Part shown: one piece after another, positions 36,264 through 48,977 of the stretch
Position numbering within the stretch: the first letter of the stretch is position 1
Layout: every line of letters begins with the position of its first letter
From: Porites lobata
Taxonomy: Eukaryota; Cnidaria; Anthozoa; Scleractinia; Poritidae
Reading direction: 5' to 3'
NCBI GenBank assembly: GCA_942486035.1
Contig: CALNXK010000156.1
Span: 1,032,001 to 1,096,000 of the forward strand
DNA: 64,000 nucleotides
Made by a program: the position numbers and the translations under genes
The notes under the pieces: model-generated
Seen by the model: only the letters and a program-made list of their open reading frames with translations
Databases searched by the model: none
What the model was told of the DNA's origin: nothing

Positions 36264-39200
36264 ATGGAGAGAAGTGTTACTTTCGAGCTTGGGTTTTTCG
36301 CTGGTAGTCCATCGAAGCCGTCGACTCAATTGAACAAACCGAGGATGCGACATATTTCAGACCGCCACCCAAAACAACTTCTGGACACTTTAGATGCTTT
36401 GCGACGATGTCAGGAGCTGTGCGATGTAGTCATAAAGGCGGGTAGTAAGACTTTGTTCGCTCACAGAGTTATTTTGGCAGCATGTAGCCCGTATTTTCGC
36501 GCCATGTTTACCGGCGAGATGACGGAAAGTCGGCAAATGGAAATCACAATTCAGGATGTCGATGAATCCGCTATGGAATTGCTAGTTGACTTTGCCTACA
36601 CGTCTTCGATAACTGTAGAAGAGAGCAATGTCCAGTCACTTCTCCCGGCCGCTTGCTTGCTTCAAATCGCAGAAATTCAAGAAATATGTTGCGAGTTTCT
36701 AAAACGCCAGCTTGACCCCTCGAACTGCCTTGGTATCAGAGCTTTCGCCGACACTCATGCTTGCCGAGATCTCTTACGAGTCGCTGATATTTTCACTCAG
36801 CACAACTTTCAAGAAGTTATGGAAAGCGAAGAATTCCTTCTTTTGCCTGTTACTCAGCTACTCGATATTCTGTCGAACGACGAGCTTAACATTCGTTCTG
36901 AAGAACAGGTTTTTACAGCGGTCATGAACTGGGTGAAATATAGCATTTCCGAAAGGCGATGCCATCTTTCACAAATACTCCAACACGTTCGGTTACCTCT
37001 GTTACCACCCAAGTTCTTAGTGGGAGTAGTTGGAACAGATCCCTTGGTAAAAAGTGATGAATCTTGCCGGGACTTGGTAGATGAGGCAAAGAACTATTTG
37101 TTACTACCTGAACAAAGGTTACTTATGCAAGGTCCTCGTACACGACAGCGTAAGCCTACTAAATGCACAGAAGTGTTGTTCGCGGTAGGGGGTTGGTGTA
37201 GTGGAGATGCCATCAGTAGTGTAGAACGCTATGAGCCTCAGACAAATGATTGGAAAATGGTGGCCACCATGAGTAAGAGACGCTGTGGTGTAGGTGTAGC
37301 GGTTTTGGACAATTTATTGTATGCTGTAGGTGGCCACGATGGTAGCAGTTATCTTAACAGTGTTGAAAGGTATGACCCCAAGACTAATCAGTGGAGCAGT
37401 GATGTGGCACCTACTTGCACGTGTCGAACAAGTGTTGGTGTTGCGGTGCTAGATGGGTAAGTTTAAGATAATTTATTGACTTTAACTGCTTTGAAGTCAA
37501 ACCATTACAGTGTGACAACTTCACCTAAGGACTTTTAGCCAATCAGAAACCACTCCTTTAACAAAGAAATGGGCATGTGGACCTCATCGGAAACTGTCCT
37601 GTTTTTCGATTAGCTAGTTTCGCTCCTACATTTTTTGCCATTTAGAATGGCTTACTTCTAGCGAGAGCCAATCAGGGGCCAAAGAATCTTGTTTTCATTT
37701 TTCTCGTGATCAAATTTAAATTTTTACCTGTTAACTTGCTTTGCCTTCTTGGAAGTGAAAATCAAAATCATGTCTGTACAGCTGAGAATAAATCTGCTTG
37801 GTGGTCTTTACAATAATGCTAGAAACTTGCTATTCTTTGCTGCAAAAGGGTCCTAGAGCTCAATAACATTGGCAATCTCAATGTGCGATCCCTCAAGAAC
37901 TTGGAACCAGAGGATAGTTTAAAGAAATACAAAATGGTAATGAAATGTCACACAACACGGCACTGAGCATGCTTTCCCATCCTGCGATTGGGATGGGAAA
38001 ATATTAATATATTTCTCCTCAGATGCAAGAAAAGAAAAGCTTTTTCACAGCGAGCGAGAAGTTTAGGATTAACTTTCTTTGAATTACCTGATAGGTTTAT
38101 ATGGCTTGAATTCCCTTTTGGCCGAAGAGGGAAATTGGGATTACTCCGTGTCTTCTTGCGTGATAAAAACAGTGCCCAGCACTAGGCCAGTCGTTGATTT
38201 TTTTCTTGTTGACCACAAGTGTTTCTGTTAAAGAAAGACTTATCCTTCCTTTTTTTCACAAATGAATATTCTGGACCCAGGGAATAATAAGAGAATACAA
38301 TTAAGCGGTAAAGAAAAACGCGCAATATTTTTCCCCCATAGATACAGGGCACTTTTATACCCCTTACCAAGCAAGTATTCCAGCCCTTCAATATATATAA
38401 AGCACCTTGTATATTTTAGAAAAAGCAGCCACAGAAGAAAAATGGGTAAGTGCATACATACGACGCACCATTCTAAATGACAAAAACATTTAGGATTGAA
38501 ACTAACCAATCGAAAAATAGGACAGCTCCCGATGAGATCAGCACACCCAATTCTTTGTTAAAGGAGCAGTTTCTGATTAGCTGAAAGTTCTTAGGCGGCC
38601 CCTGTTGAAGTCGTCACATTGTAATACTAACACTAAGGGGGGCATGTTAAGTGTGTTCAATTTTGAGAAAATTTAAGGGCTTTCCCCAAGGACAAAGAAG
38701 TATTTGCGAGAGGCTGTTTACAAGGTTCTTAGAGAAAGTACATATGGAGTGGGTTGGTAGGCCTATACAATTTTTTCCTGATCATATATTGTTATCATGA
38801 CTGTCACAGTATGTGTTAATTTCCTGTGCCATGTTTTGTCACATTGAGCCCATCTTTGCATTGTTTGCAAGATAATATGGTTTTGGTTTATTGATGAAAC
38901 ACAAGCAGAAGTGGTTGCTAAAACTGTAAATGAGTAAAAGCTGTCAGCAAATTTTGTAGAAACACAATGTTGTTATCTGTTGATCAATATGTGTGCTTCT
39001 GATAATAATAATTATTTGACTCAAGAATTGTAATAAACTCAACATTACATTGGGTAGTTTTTCCTGTAACACCACTATTTTGTGTGCTTTGTCACTCCTA
39101 AGTGGAACACTAATAAAAGCAGGACTGTGACTGGACAGGTCACCATACCATGAACTTGGTATGCATGGTTTCAAAGCAGAAATCTGATCGGATAAATGTT

Positions 39201-41101
39201 GGGAAAGGAAAGGCTTGCATTAACTGAAGTTTGCAAAATAATTTTTCTGCTTTTACAATATGTGCTTGACAATGTTCTTCTAATATGTGTCGATAGTGTG
39301 GTTGTGCACAATTGGCATCAGATAGCATGCAATTGCACAATTCCAGGAAAATCGCTCAATTCGTAAAAAAAATGTCCAATTTGAGTGAACTAAGTCAATT
39401 TTAACTTTTATTAAATATTTTCCCAAGCTTATCACTATTTCAGGGTGATTTATACAATTAAAAATAGCCTGGAATAATTTATTGTGGTACCATTTTAATT
39501 ACTTCAAAGACATGCATTGTCATCTGTAGTACAAACTGTCATTTAATGATCTTTTTTCTTTAAATTGTTCTTTTTATATTTTTTTTGCTTCAATTTATAA
39601 GAGGACAAAACAAAATTCATGTGCTTTTTTTTTTCTTAAATACCCATGGTACAAGATTAATGTAGATGTTCTGTTGTTCTTTTAAACTCAGATTGTCTGT
39701 AAACAAAATTTAAGTGATATTCGTCCACTGAATCCTGGTAAAACAAGGTTGTATTAGCCCTGAAAAAAATCACATGATTCACATTATTAACTGGATATAG
39801 TCCAGACCTTTCATATCACTTAATCTGCCCTGTAAATGCTGCATGATTTTCTTTTTTATTTCACCCTGTCAAAAGGCCTGTGGATGCACTAGTATCTTCT
39901 TTTGCTCTCTTTCTGATCAACCAAGGAAATTCTTTCAGGTACATGTATGCTGTTGGTGGGCAAGATGGTGTTTCTTGCCTTTACATTGTTGAAAAGTATG
40001 ACCCTCAAGAAAACAGATGGTATAGAGTAGCCTCCATGAGTTCCCGAAGATTGGGTGTGGGCGTGGCTGTTCTTGATGGCTACCTCTATGCTATTGGAGG
40101 TTCAGACGGTACCTCACCCTTGAACACAGTAGAAAAGTATGATCCTAAAACCAATCGCTGGAGTCCTGTTGCTCCCATGGGAACAAGGAGGAAACATCTT
40201 GGAGCTGCCTTGTTTCAGGATAAACTTTATGTTGGTGTGTATAATTTACTGTGTTTGTTAATGTGTAGAAGTTTTTGCTTGTAATGTTGACAAAAGCATG
40301 AATACATCTGTACATCTTCTTGACTAGTCCCTGTTCAGCAGTAATTTAAGCACCTGTCATTTTGAAAAAAATACAAAGCATTTTGAATTTTCGAATTTTC
40401 ACAGCGCGTGACACCACGGTGGTAGCGGAACATTTCAAGCAATAAAAAAAGTGTTTATGTTCATGTTAATTAGCTCATAAGCAAAAAGAAAACATTTTTA
40501 TTGCAGAAGTGAAATCCAGATGTTTTTGTTTATTTCTGGTCACCATATTTAGTGTCCCATGCTGGTACACAAGCATGGCATCTCAATCCAAAGCTCTAAA
40601 AAATTGTGTGATACTTTTTGGTAAATAACTAAAAAACTGTGCACAGCACAGAGCTGAGACTTGGATATGTTGCATATTTATGAGTCTTGCATATCATTTC
40701 ATTTTCTTTGAATGGTTTCGAGTTTATTTTTTCAATGCATGACCATGAAAGCACGCTATAGCCATGCTGTTTCATTCAACATGATATGTTTACTCTTGTT
40801 TTAAGTTGGAGGGCGCGATGATGCAACAGAACTCAGCAGCGCTGAATGCTATGATCCCAAAGCAAACCAGTGGTCTCCAGTGGTGGCAATGAATTCTCGC
40901 CGCAGTGGTGTTGGACTTGCAGTAGTGAATGGACAGTTGCTTGCTGTTGGTGGTTTTGATGGAAACACTTACCTTAAAACAATCGAAGTGTTTGATCCAG
41001 TGTCTAACCAATGGAAGCTGTATGGTGGAATGAACTATCGCAGGCTTGGGGGTGGGGTTGGGGTTGTACAACTTCCTCTGAGTGATGCATTCGGATGTTG
41101 A
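36264..41101 (+). CDS. KLHL20: Kelch-like protein 20, CUL3 substrate adaptor
   Basis: KLHL20 bridges CUL3-RBX1 ubiquitin ligase to substrates; in mammals these include DAPK1 and PML. Coding exons are 36264-37456, 39939-40234 and 40806-41101, totalling 1785 nt, 594 residues plus stop; human KLHL20 is 609. Exon 1 holds the BTB domain (about residues 45-150, with FAHRVILAACSPYFRAMFTG), the BACK domain (LDPSNCLGIRAFADTHACRD) and kelch repeats 1-2. Exons 2 and 3, both exactly 296 nt, hold kelch repeats 3-4 and 5-6. Six repeats run from about residue 304 to the C-terminus, each with the GG pair and conserved Y and W. Blocks such as GGWCSGDAISSVERY and AVGGHDGSSYLNSVERYDPK are close to the vertebrate protein and separate it from other KLHL members. 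The start is the first ATG of the frame. The end, after YRRLGGGVGVV, is a few residues longer than the conserved core, with a divergent tail. Confidence 0.96.
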
Positions 41102-42360
41102 CATGTTAAACTCAACAACAGAGATGAGCATGGGGGGTGTGGGTGGGGGTGGGGGGGTGTGCCTGTGAGGCTGGTGGAGCTTCGAAATTGCAGCTGGGTG
41201 CAATGCATTTCCTTGACAACCTTGAGAGTGACATCCACCCAGTCACTGTCACACTGCTAACCAGTGGAACCTAACATACTTACCCTATACTTACCTGTGG
41301 GTAGGGTTGGACTTGTGTAGGGAGCAGAAAAACACTTTGCAAGCATGAGCCAATACAGACAACAACATACAAACATATCATCACAATAACAACAACAACA
41401 GCAACAACAAAAGAAATCAACATACAAACATAATGGCCTGACCCCAAGAGCCCCTGTGATGCAATTAGGGTGCCCCTGCATATCTCCCACAAGCTACATA
41501 TATGTCTTGAGTTTAACTTACATTTAGCCTAAATTTTATTTAGCCTCATGGTAGTGATACACTGTACTAGATATTTTGCTGGTTGCCTTTAATGGTGTTG
41601 TGAAAGCGAGCCCTGTAGGCAGTTTAGAGGCAAATGAAGCAGTTGCTGCAGTAAAATCTTTGAAGTTTCTTGCCTGTGCTTTACAACAAAAGCTGACACT
41701 GTATGGCTAAGACAGCTATAGGCGTGGCTCATGCAGTCTTTAAAAGCTCTTGAATTTCAGACACCATCTTAAAAAGTCTTTGAATCTCATTTGAGTCATT
41801 TAAAAGCCACTGAATTTATATTTCACAGAGAAAAGTACTTGAAAATTAAGATATTTCATTCACAATTTAATTGCAATTTTTTTTGAGATCGTTATTTGAC
41901 ATCCAACTTCACATGTGCCCAGATATTTCATCACACTAATTTTTGAGCCTTGTTTGCCAAAATGTGTTTCTTGCTTTCTTCTTTAACTGTAGTGTGTTTT
42001 GTTATTGTTAAAATCAGGACCAAGGGTAAGTGCAAATGCATATGTTTGACAATTTAGGCAATGTGGCCAAGTGCTTGGCCTTAAACGTCTTTGAAAAGTG
42101 CTTGAATTTTGTTTGGCGTTTTTTGTATAAAACATGTACACATTTTTACTGACAATGACCTCGGTTGGTATTTTCATCTGGCTACAGCCCAAGAGGCTCC
42201 TTTTTTAGCCTTTTACACAACAACACCGGAATCCTTGTTCTGGGCCAGAACCTGTATACCAGGATTTGAGTATGCGCCATGATCGGCTTGTTTAAAAAGC
42301 CGGTGTCAATTTGCCAATCAGGTTGAAGGGAAAGTTGAAAGTCATTTTCAGTAATAAAGT
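41102..42360 (+). other. likely KLHL20 3' UTR and flank
   Basis: This stretch has no coding exon. It contains a G-rich run at 41131-41160, an ACA-rich run near 41380-41415, and the first AATAAA hexamer after the KLHL20 stop at 42353-42358. A 1.25-kb 3' UTR is plausible but only inferred. Confidence 0.3.
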
Positions 42361-45174
42361 TAAATCCGTTGAGGGCTCAGAACAAGAACATCGGCGTTGT
42401 TTAACCCTTTCACTGCCAAATTTAGCCAAAAGCAAATTTCAAACAAATAGCACCATGTGTAAGTACGGGCAGAGAGCTTTCATTTGAATGGTCACATCAT
42501 AGGATTTCGTCCACAGACTCAAAAGTTAGAGTCACCTTACAAAACTCTATCAAGCACTCTGGCAGTGAAAGGGTTAAGGACAAAGGGAAAAGAGAGCACG
42601 TCTTGTCTCTCTTCCTATCGCCCCCCTGAGCTCTCACCAGTGTGTATGACGAGAACAAAGGAGAATTACAGGAAAAATATTGCCTAAGAGGCAAAAGGAA
42701 GCCCAATGGACCGTACTGAAAAGAAAAAGACTGGAAGTCAATAGACCTTTTTAGCTTGGATGTTTTGTTTTCCCACTTCAGACCACGCGATGATGGTACC
42801 CACCAGAGAACTGTTTCTTTCAAATTTTGTCCTATGCATGTGCATCCACGTGCCTTTGTGTGCATATTTTATGACAAAACAAAAATAAAATTCCCTGGAG
42901 AAAATCACGTGGTCTGAAATGGGATAACAAAACATAAAAGCTAAAAAGGTCTATTTCAGATTTAGATCAGAAATAACATGAATAGTACTAAAAGAGTTTC
43001 TAGTCTAAGGGCCTGTTTACATGGAGTGGGGGACCCCGGTCTAGTGGGGTTGATTTCTTTTGTTTTCACGCTCTGGGGGACACAAAACAAAAGAAACCTA
43101 CCCCACTGGACCGGGGTCCCCCACTCCATGTAAACAGGCCCTAATGCTTTACTTGATTGTACAGTAATCTATTAGAAATGCAAAACTGTAAATGTATATT
43201 TGTAACTAACGTTATCGGCTAAGGAAACTCGAAGAGAACTACATAATCAACATTTATTTAAAAGACTACGAATAGGTGATTATAAGTAACCCAAATATTA
43301 CAAACAATATCTTTTGCGTGTATTATAAAATAGAATAATTATTCGTTACATGCGTTTTATTTCGTGCGTTAAATGCTTTCTAAGTTTATTACTCAATACA
43401 GAAGCCTTTTCCGATCAATTGTTGTTTGTTTTTTCTTCCTTTTGCTCTCTTTTCAAGACTTGAAACCCTCAAGAGCCAAAAATCATGAGATTCTGAATCT
43501 AGAGCGGGGAAAAGTAGTGAGAAGCTTAAGTAGGAAAATTTTATAGTGGAAGGACTTGCAGAAGGGCTTATGGGTCTTAGAATCTCATATTTTTTACAAG
43601 ACGGAGCAGTGAACATCAGGATCAATCTTCTTTCGTCGCTTCACACGTTTGTTAGGGGTCATCTTGAAATGAGACATTTAGTGTCTTACTCCACTTAACA
43701 GTGAGTGCGCTCATTTGGCGGCAGCGGCAAGTCGCGGTAGGGTCTCCAGTAAGCTGACACGTTTACCAGTCAAACGAGACCGCTAGGCGTTTACTTCCCG
43801 ACGTTATCACTCGAACCAAATCGAACGTTTTATCAATCGAACTCAATTAAACTTAATCAAACGATTGGTTTCGGTTAAGTTCGGTAATCGAACATAATCA
43901 AACTCTCACAAAACAATTTTGGTAACTCGAACCCAATCGAACTTTGAATGAGTTCGATTAGGTTCGATGGTAGAAGTTGGCATACATTTGATTAAAAATG
44001 GAACGTTTTACAGGCAAATTGCACGTGTTTTACTGAATGTCTCTTTTTCTAGGGCGTCTTACAACTGAGTATATTTCGGGAGTGGTTGTAGCGGATCAGT
44101 GTAGTGTACAGGGTGTCAAGTTTCTATTTTTTCCTAGTTTTAGGAGTCATTCCTATTTCCTCCTATTTTTTTGAGAAAACCTCCTATTTTTCCTTTGTTT
44201 TGGTTCATGCTGTACGAAAGACCTTTATGCTAGTCAATAAAAAGATTTAACAAGTTTTTCCGGGTATTTTAAGAAAATATCTAATAAGTTAATAAATTAA
44301 GTTATGTTCGTTTTTAACAGACAATTTCCCGGATGACGTCAATCGCATTTAAGACAAGAAACAGTTGTCCATGACTGCCACATTCTGGTCCCCAGAGCCA
44401 GTCGTTTCTTTTGGTCATTTGTCCGTTTACAAATTAAGCCGAGTTGCTGTATTGACGAGAACGTGGCCGCCACTGCCCAGGTGATGTGGCGGGCGCATAC
44501 GTAAGGTACTGGCCTCAGAGCTGAAGTTTAGCTCAAGGAAGAAAAACGTTCTTTGTAAAGGCTCGTGGGAAGTTCTCAAACTTCTCACTTTACTGCTTTT
44601 ACAAATAGACAAAACCAGATTCACCATTTTCCATACGGCACTTTGTTTACCCCCCCCCCCCTCCCTAAAAAAAAATTGCATAACTATTGTGTTCGATTTC
44701 TTTTGGGACGACTGTAACACCGAGGCAAAAATGGAAACAATGGTTATGCAAAATAGTGAGGGGTAAAAAAGGTGAATTATGGTTTTATGTGAAAATGGCG
44801 ATTTGCCGCGATCGACGTAAATCATGTTTACAGTTCGAGAGGTCTACGTCTGAAATGTTATGCGCAGCTAAGGTTGTACTTTTTAGTTGGTGTGCGCATT
44901 CAGTTGCTTTCAGCCAATGAAAAAAATCGTATTTTCCATTCCAGCCAGAGCCACTCTTCCGTTTACAAATTAAGCCGAGTGGCTTTGGAGACGAGAATGT
45001 AGCCGCCACTGCCCACTTTCGTCCCCAAAGCCCAGTCGGCTTAATTTGGCACTGACCGTGTAATATGGCTGTGCACATGCGTAAGCCGGTACTGGCCATA
45101 GCCAGGAGATTTAGAGCTGAACTTTGAGAGAGAGAACCCTGGAAATGAGGTTTATTTTAAGTAATAGTTGCGAT
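42361..45174. other. intergenic DNA with repeats
   Basis: There is no gene I can support. It contains one intact MITE (43009-43141), a palindromic GTTCGAT-rich patch (about 43809-43975), and a segment near 44380-44520 that recurs in changed form at 44955-45110 (shared CGTTTACAAATTAAGCCGAGT and GCCGCCACTGCCCA). That recurring segment lies upstream of the small gene at 45321. A C-run lies at 44650-44665. Confidence 0.5.
43009..43141. mobile_element. intact MITE with TAA target duplication
   Basis: The 133-bp element starts GGGCCTGTTTACATGGAG and ends with its exact inverse. The inner arms are also complementary (GACCCCGGTC region). TAA lies on both flanks, as for PIF/Harbinger elements. Confidence 0.8.
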
Positions 45175-45225
45175 TGACGTTATTCAAAGATTGCCTACGT
45201 CACCCAGGAAATAACAGGGATTATA
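45175..45225 (+). promoter_or_regulatory. CRE-like sites and TATA-like box upstream of small gene A
   Basis: TGACGTTA at 45175-45182 and ACGTCA at 45197-45202 are cAMP-response-type half sites. ATTATAAG follows near 45218-45225, about 95 bp before the ATG at 45321. Confidence 0.35.
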
Positions 45226-45320
45226 AGCATTCGTCTGTTAAAAATAAAAACAACCTTATACTCCTCACTGCTGTTAAACTTTGGGTCAGTTATTTTGCAA
45301 TTTTCTTAAAGATCTGAAAC

Positions 45321-45650
45321 ATGTGTGAGAGTTTTCCCGTTCCACAAATAACCATTTCGACAGTGGAAGATCCCTTTGAAGGTCTGGAAAGACCTATGCT
45401 GACTTATTTAGAGAAAAGGAAAATAAATTGGTCCAAGAGGAGAAGAAATAGGAAGGAAGAAGATATCGAGGAAATACTCGCAAAACAGGACATCAAGAAG
45501 CTTAAGCGTGATGAGAGACTAACGGTATTTTTGGGGAGGATAAAAGAAAGAAGAAATGCTGTCTGTGAAGTATTGATGCCCCGAGACTATTTTGCTGACC
45601 TTTCACATCTTGAACTGTTAAATGTACTGAAGCTATCAGGCTTGATATAA
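45321..45650 (+). CDS. uncharacterised small protein, family member A
   Basis: An intronless ORF of 109 residues that I cannot assign to a known family. It starts MCESFPVPQ, has a DPFEGLERP segment, TYLEKRK, a strongly basic stretch, then EEDIEEILAKQDIKK (probably helical), and ends with GRIKERRNAVCEVLM, DYF and LELLNVLKLSGLI. The ORF at 50554-50868 is a clear paralogue along its whole length, and 17362-17640 shares the C-terminal block. Conservation of protein sequence between A and B in the same frame, together with a matching context around the start codon (ATGTGTGA), supports real coding. The basic middle suggests a nuclear or nucleic-acid-associated protein, but that is a guess. Confidence 0.65.
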   Translation: MCESFPVPQITISTVEDPFEGLERPMLTYLEKRKINWSKRRRNRKEEDIEEILAKQDIKKLKRDERLTVFLGRIKERRNAVCEVLMPRDYFADLSHLELLNVLKLSGLI

Positions 45651-48600
45651 AATCACAGATTACAAGAGTTTTCCAGCGCTTTCATTTTCAGTCCAAGTGC
45701 TAGTGGATGGGGGATCAATCGCCCGATGGACGTGATACAATATTACCAGGTTCCGCCTTAATAATACCCACTTTACCAAAGGAACTGATTTTTAAGAATT
45801 AAATAATTCTATAGCACAGTCAAGTGCATAATTGAAAGGGGGAGTAAACCTTAACTTCTTTCACCAGTTATTAGCTTTTAAGATTATAGTGGTTATTAAC
45901 AGTGAGTCCTAATTTTTAAGGTCAGTTGTAAGGTCATTCAATTAGGCGAGACGTTCAAAGGCGAGCGTAACGGATGAATTCGGGTAGAGTACGGTAGATG
46001 GCAGAAGAAACTCATCAGTTTGCAATCGCTTTTAGTTTTGTTTATTGCACCATCTCGGCACGCGAAGTTTAAGCTTTGGAGAGACTGTAAGGAACCTTAA
46101 GAGCTAACACTGCACGTTTTGCCGGGAGTCTCGTTTTCTGTCCTCAGGCCGTGAATAAGCCGCGACGAAATTTTCTTCCCCTTTCTTAACTTGGATATGA
46201 TTCTTATAAATTCAATCCCAGGCGCATGATGAAATTCGACGTAATCATCGCGATGAAGACTGAAGGAACTCGAATATCAATTTTTAGGCGACGATTTGCC
46301 GCCTTCGCCGTCCTGGGATCTTAAGGTCCTTATAATTATCATCGTTGGGCGAAACAAATATATTAACTTTATGGCTGATTCCGCGAACGGACAAGATGGG
46401 TCTCCTCAAGTTATTATCGCCCGCCTGCTTTTGTTTTGACCATGAAAAATAATTCATTGACTAGGCTTATTCAGTCACTGTGAAAAGTGTGCAATGAACA
46501 GCCTTTGTGTAAACGTCTCAGTTCAGCAACTTAAAGTTCTAATTTTTAATATATTTTAAGGTTCATCAGTGTACACCTAATAGTTTTAAAAAGCAAGTGC
46601 ATGAAAGCTCATAAGGTGCAACGATATGGCCTAGCCTGCTAGTACCGATAGTCGCTTCTCTTCTTTCCCGTTGCTGAGAACGCGACTTGAGCAATGGAAG
46701 GCGGTTGTTTTCGATGACTACCATTGACATCTAAAAGTGTGCGACAAATTCATAGAAATAAAAAAATTAAAAAAAAATCACTGAATTTAATAATTCCACT
46801 TGTTTAACTATTATGGCAGGAAGTGTTGTAAACACAGTAACTGAAAAGTTCCTTAAAATCGAATGGCATAAAAATGAGCAATGAAACCATTTGTAAATCA
46901 GTAAATATATCTCAATAATATTTGCATTCTAAGTAACTGATGGATTGCATTTATTAGCCTCTCTTGCTTAATTTCATTTAAGGTTCTGTTTAGCAGAACA
47001 AAAGAGTGCTTTGCTTTCTATTTTTACTGTTTCACCACATTGCAATACAGTTTTTTTATGATGTTTAAATGAAGAGCGGAATTACAATTACCATAATTAC
47101 GCGTATGAGTCATTGAAAATATTTCTCCGTTTCTGATTGGCTCAAATCCACTGGCTAATTGTCCAGAACCAGCTATAAAAATGGAACCAAATTTGGAAGA
47201 GGTTCAAGATATCCTGAAAATAAATGACGTCAGTACTGCAGAATAAACGCCAGAAAAAGAGACGGTAACCGAGAAGCCGTGGGAACTAGATTACGTTGAT
47301 TAGTAGAGCTGTAAATAAGAAAGGAAAATTTCACACGTTATGTGAAGAAGAAATAGCCAAAGTACTATAATTCCTAAAAACATGGCAAGACTCCCAAAGC
47401 GAATAGAGACCTTTAAGATGAGGCACAATTACGAGTACGCTATTTTCTCAATACTAAGTAGTGCTCGCGCGTGAGCCAGCGTCATTTTAGCGGGAAAACG
47501 TGATAGCCGTCGTCACTCTACTACGAGTTTTAGTGGAAATGTCGTAGTGGCGAAAACTCTGAAGTTATCATGTTATTTAGAAATTTTATAATTTTGTGAT
47601 GGGGATAGGGCTTAACCTCCTCCAATAAAGATATAAAACATTGCTAACTTTTCTAGTGAAAAAATAGTGCCGTGAAGTATTCCGCGGTGTCTATTTTTTG
47701 ACACGCAGGCAAGAACATATAATGTCTGCTAAACTGAACATCACTTTTTATCCTGAATTTACCTAAGAACAGGCAAATGGAGACTGGAAGTTAACAGCTA
47801 TCAAGGCTTGTTGGGGAATTATTTTCAGGTGCCTCGATTAGATTTTTGGGGGCCAGTACCTCCCAAGTTTGAGCATTATTAAACCCTGATACTGCACCGA
47901 AGCGACGGTCATGTGCAGTCAAGACTCAAGGGATACTGTACGGAGGCAAACAAAGACTTGCAGGTGATGAAATAATGTTCAATTGCAAAAACTTTTATTC
48001 CTTGTCTTCGGTCAAGTATTTGCTGAATATCCCATCCACACAGTAAAGCTTCTTGCCAAAATCAAAAACACGAACTAAAGTCAAATAGATAAAAAATTAT
48101 GCTTCTTAAGTACGCTCTTATGACATGTTTGAAAACACTAAATCGACTGAAATACGAGCTATCTAGAGGAAACTAATACAAGAAAAAAAGCAACTGTAGA
48201 ATTAAATGAAAACTAAATTACCCCTTGGCTACTGCCAGGCAACCTTGTTCCCAGGACTTTTCCTTACAACATGTGATGGATGGGAAAAGTCCCTCCCATT
48301 TTCTTAACGGAAAAGCCCTGGGGACGAAAAACCGCGGTTTTAGCAGAGTTTATTTTTCCTCAAAAAGTTACTTGTTTTTTTGTAACTCTGTCAAAATTGG
48401 TCAGAATTTCCAAAAAGAAGTATTCTTTGAAAGATCTATCTTTGCTAACATTGCTGCTTACCAACTTAATAACTTGAACTGAAAGCTGAATGGGTCCAGG
48501 AAGGAATGAAATATACATCGATAGTTCCATATGGTACGGAAATAACCAAAGCGGTCGTAGGAAGGTTAACATAAAAAATGGAAATTGCTCTTTTTTCAGT

Positions 48601-48720
48601 TCACAAACCTGCTTCTTGCTGAATTTGGTAACTTTGACGATTTTATATCGAAAAAAGGCTAATTTTCAGGTGACAATTTCAAATAATGAAATTTTGAAAT
48701 ATGAAATGAATCGTATTTTG
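45651..48720. other. intergenic DNA, mostly unrecognised
   Basis: No conserved exon is visible. It includes a partial MITE of the 4-kb family (about 46150-46335) and the second copy of a dispersed repeat (47440-47703). Short open frames near 48225-48480 carry no recognisable motif. Confidence 0.45.
47440..47703 (+). repeat. dispersed repeat, copy 2
   Basis: Same repeat as 8229-8480, same orientation, sharing GCGTCATTTT, GCGGGAAAACGTG, TAGCCGTCGTCA and TCTATTTTTTGACA. Confidence 0.65.
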
Positions 48721-48721
48721 C

Positions 48722-48910
48722 ATTGCGGATAAAGATATGAAAGTGAAAATGACCCTCGCAGTAGCTATAGAATGAACAAGCGGTAGAAAAGATCAGGGTT
48801 AGATCAAACCTGGTCAAGCCTGAACTTTCTCAGGTTCTGTTTCTACCGCTTATGTTGTCCATCCTACTGCGATGATCATACGTTCACTTTCTTATCTTCA
48901 TCCGCAGTGA
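48722..48910 (+). repeat. TIR element with a deleted tRNA-like module
   Basis: The left arm (GCGGATAAAGATATGAAAGTGA) and right arm (TTCACTTTCTTATCTTCATCCGC) are inverted repeats. Between them remains only the end of the tRNA-like module seen in the copies at 48978 and 61943 (TCAGGGTT, GGTCAAGCCTGAA). Confidence 0.65.
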
Positions 48911-48977
48911 AAAATATTATACGTTTGCTCATATATTTTAAGTCTTTTTATTTCCACCATCGGGTATTTTACGAACT

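Noticed and set aside
40790..41203. 137-codon minus-strand ORF over KLHL20 exon 3.
   Set aside because: It is the antisense of conserved kelch repeats.
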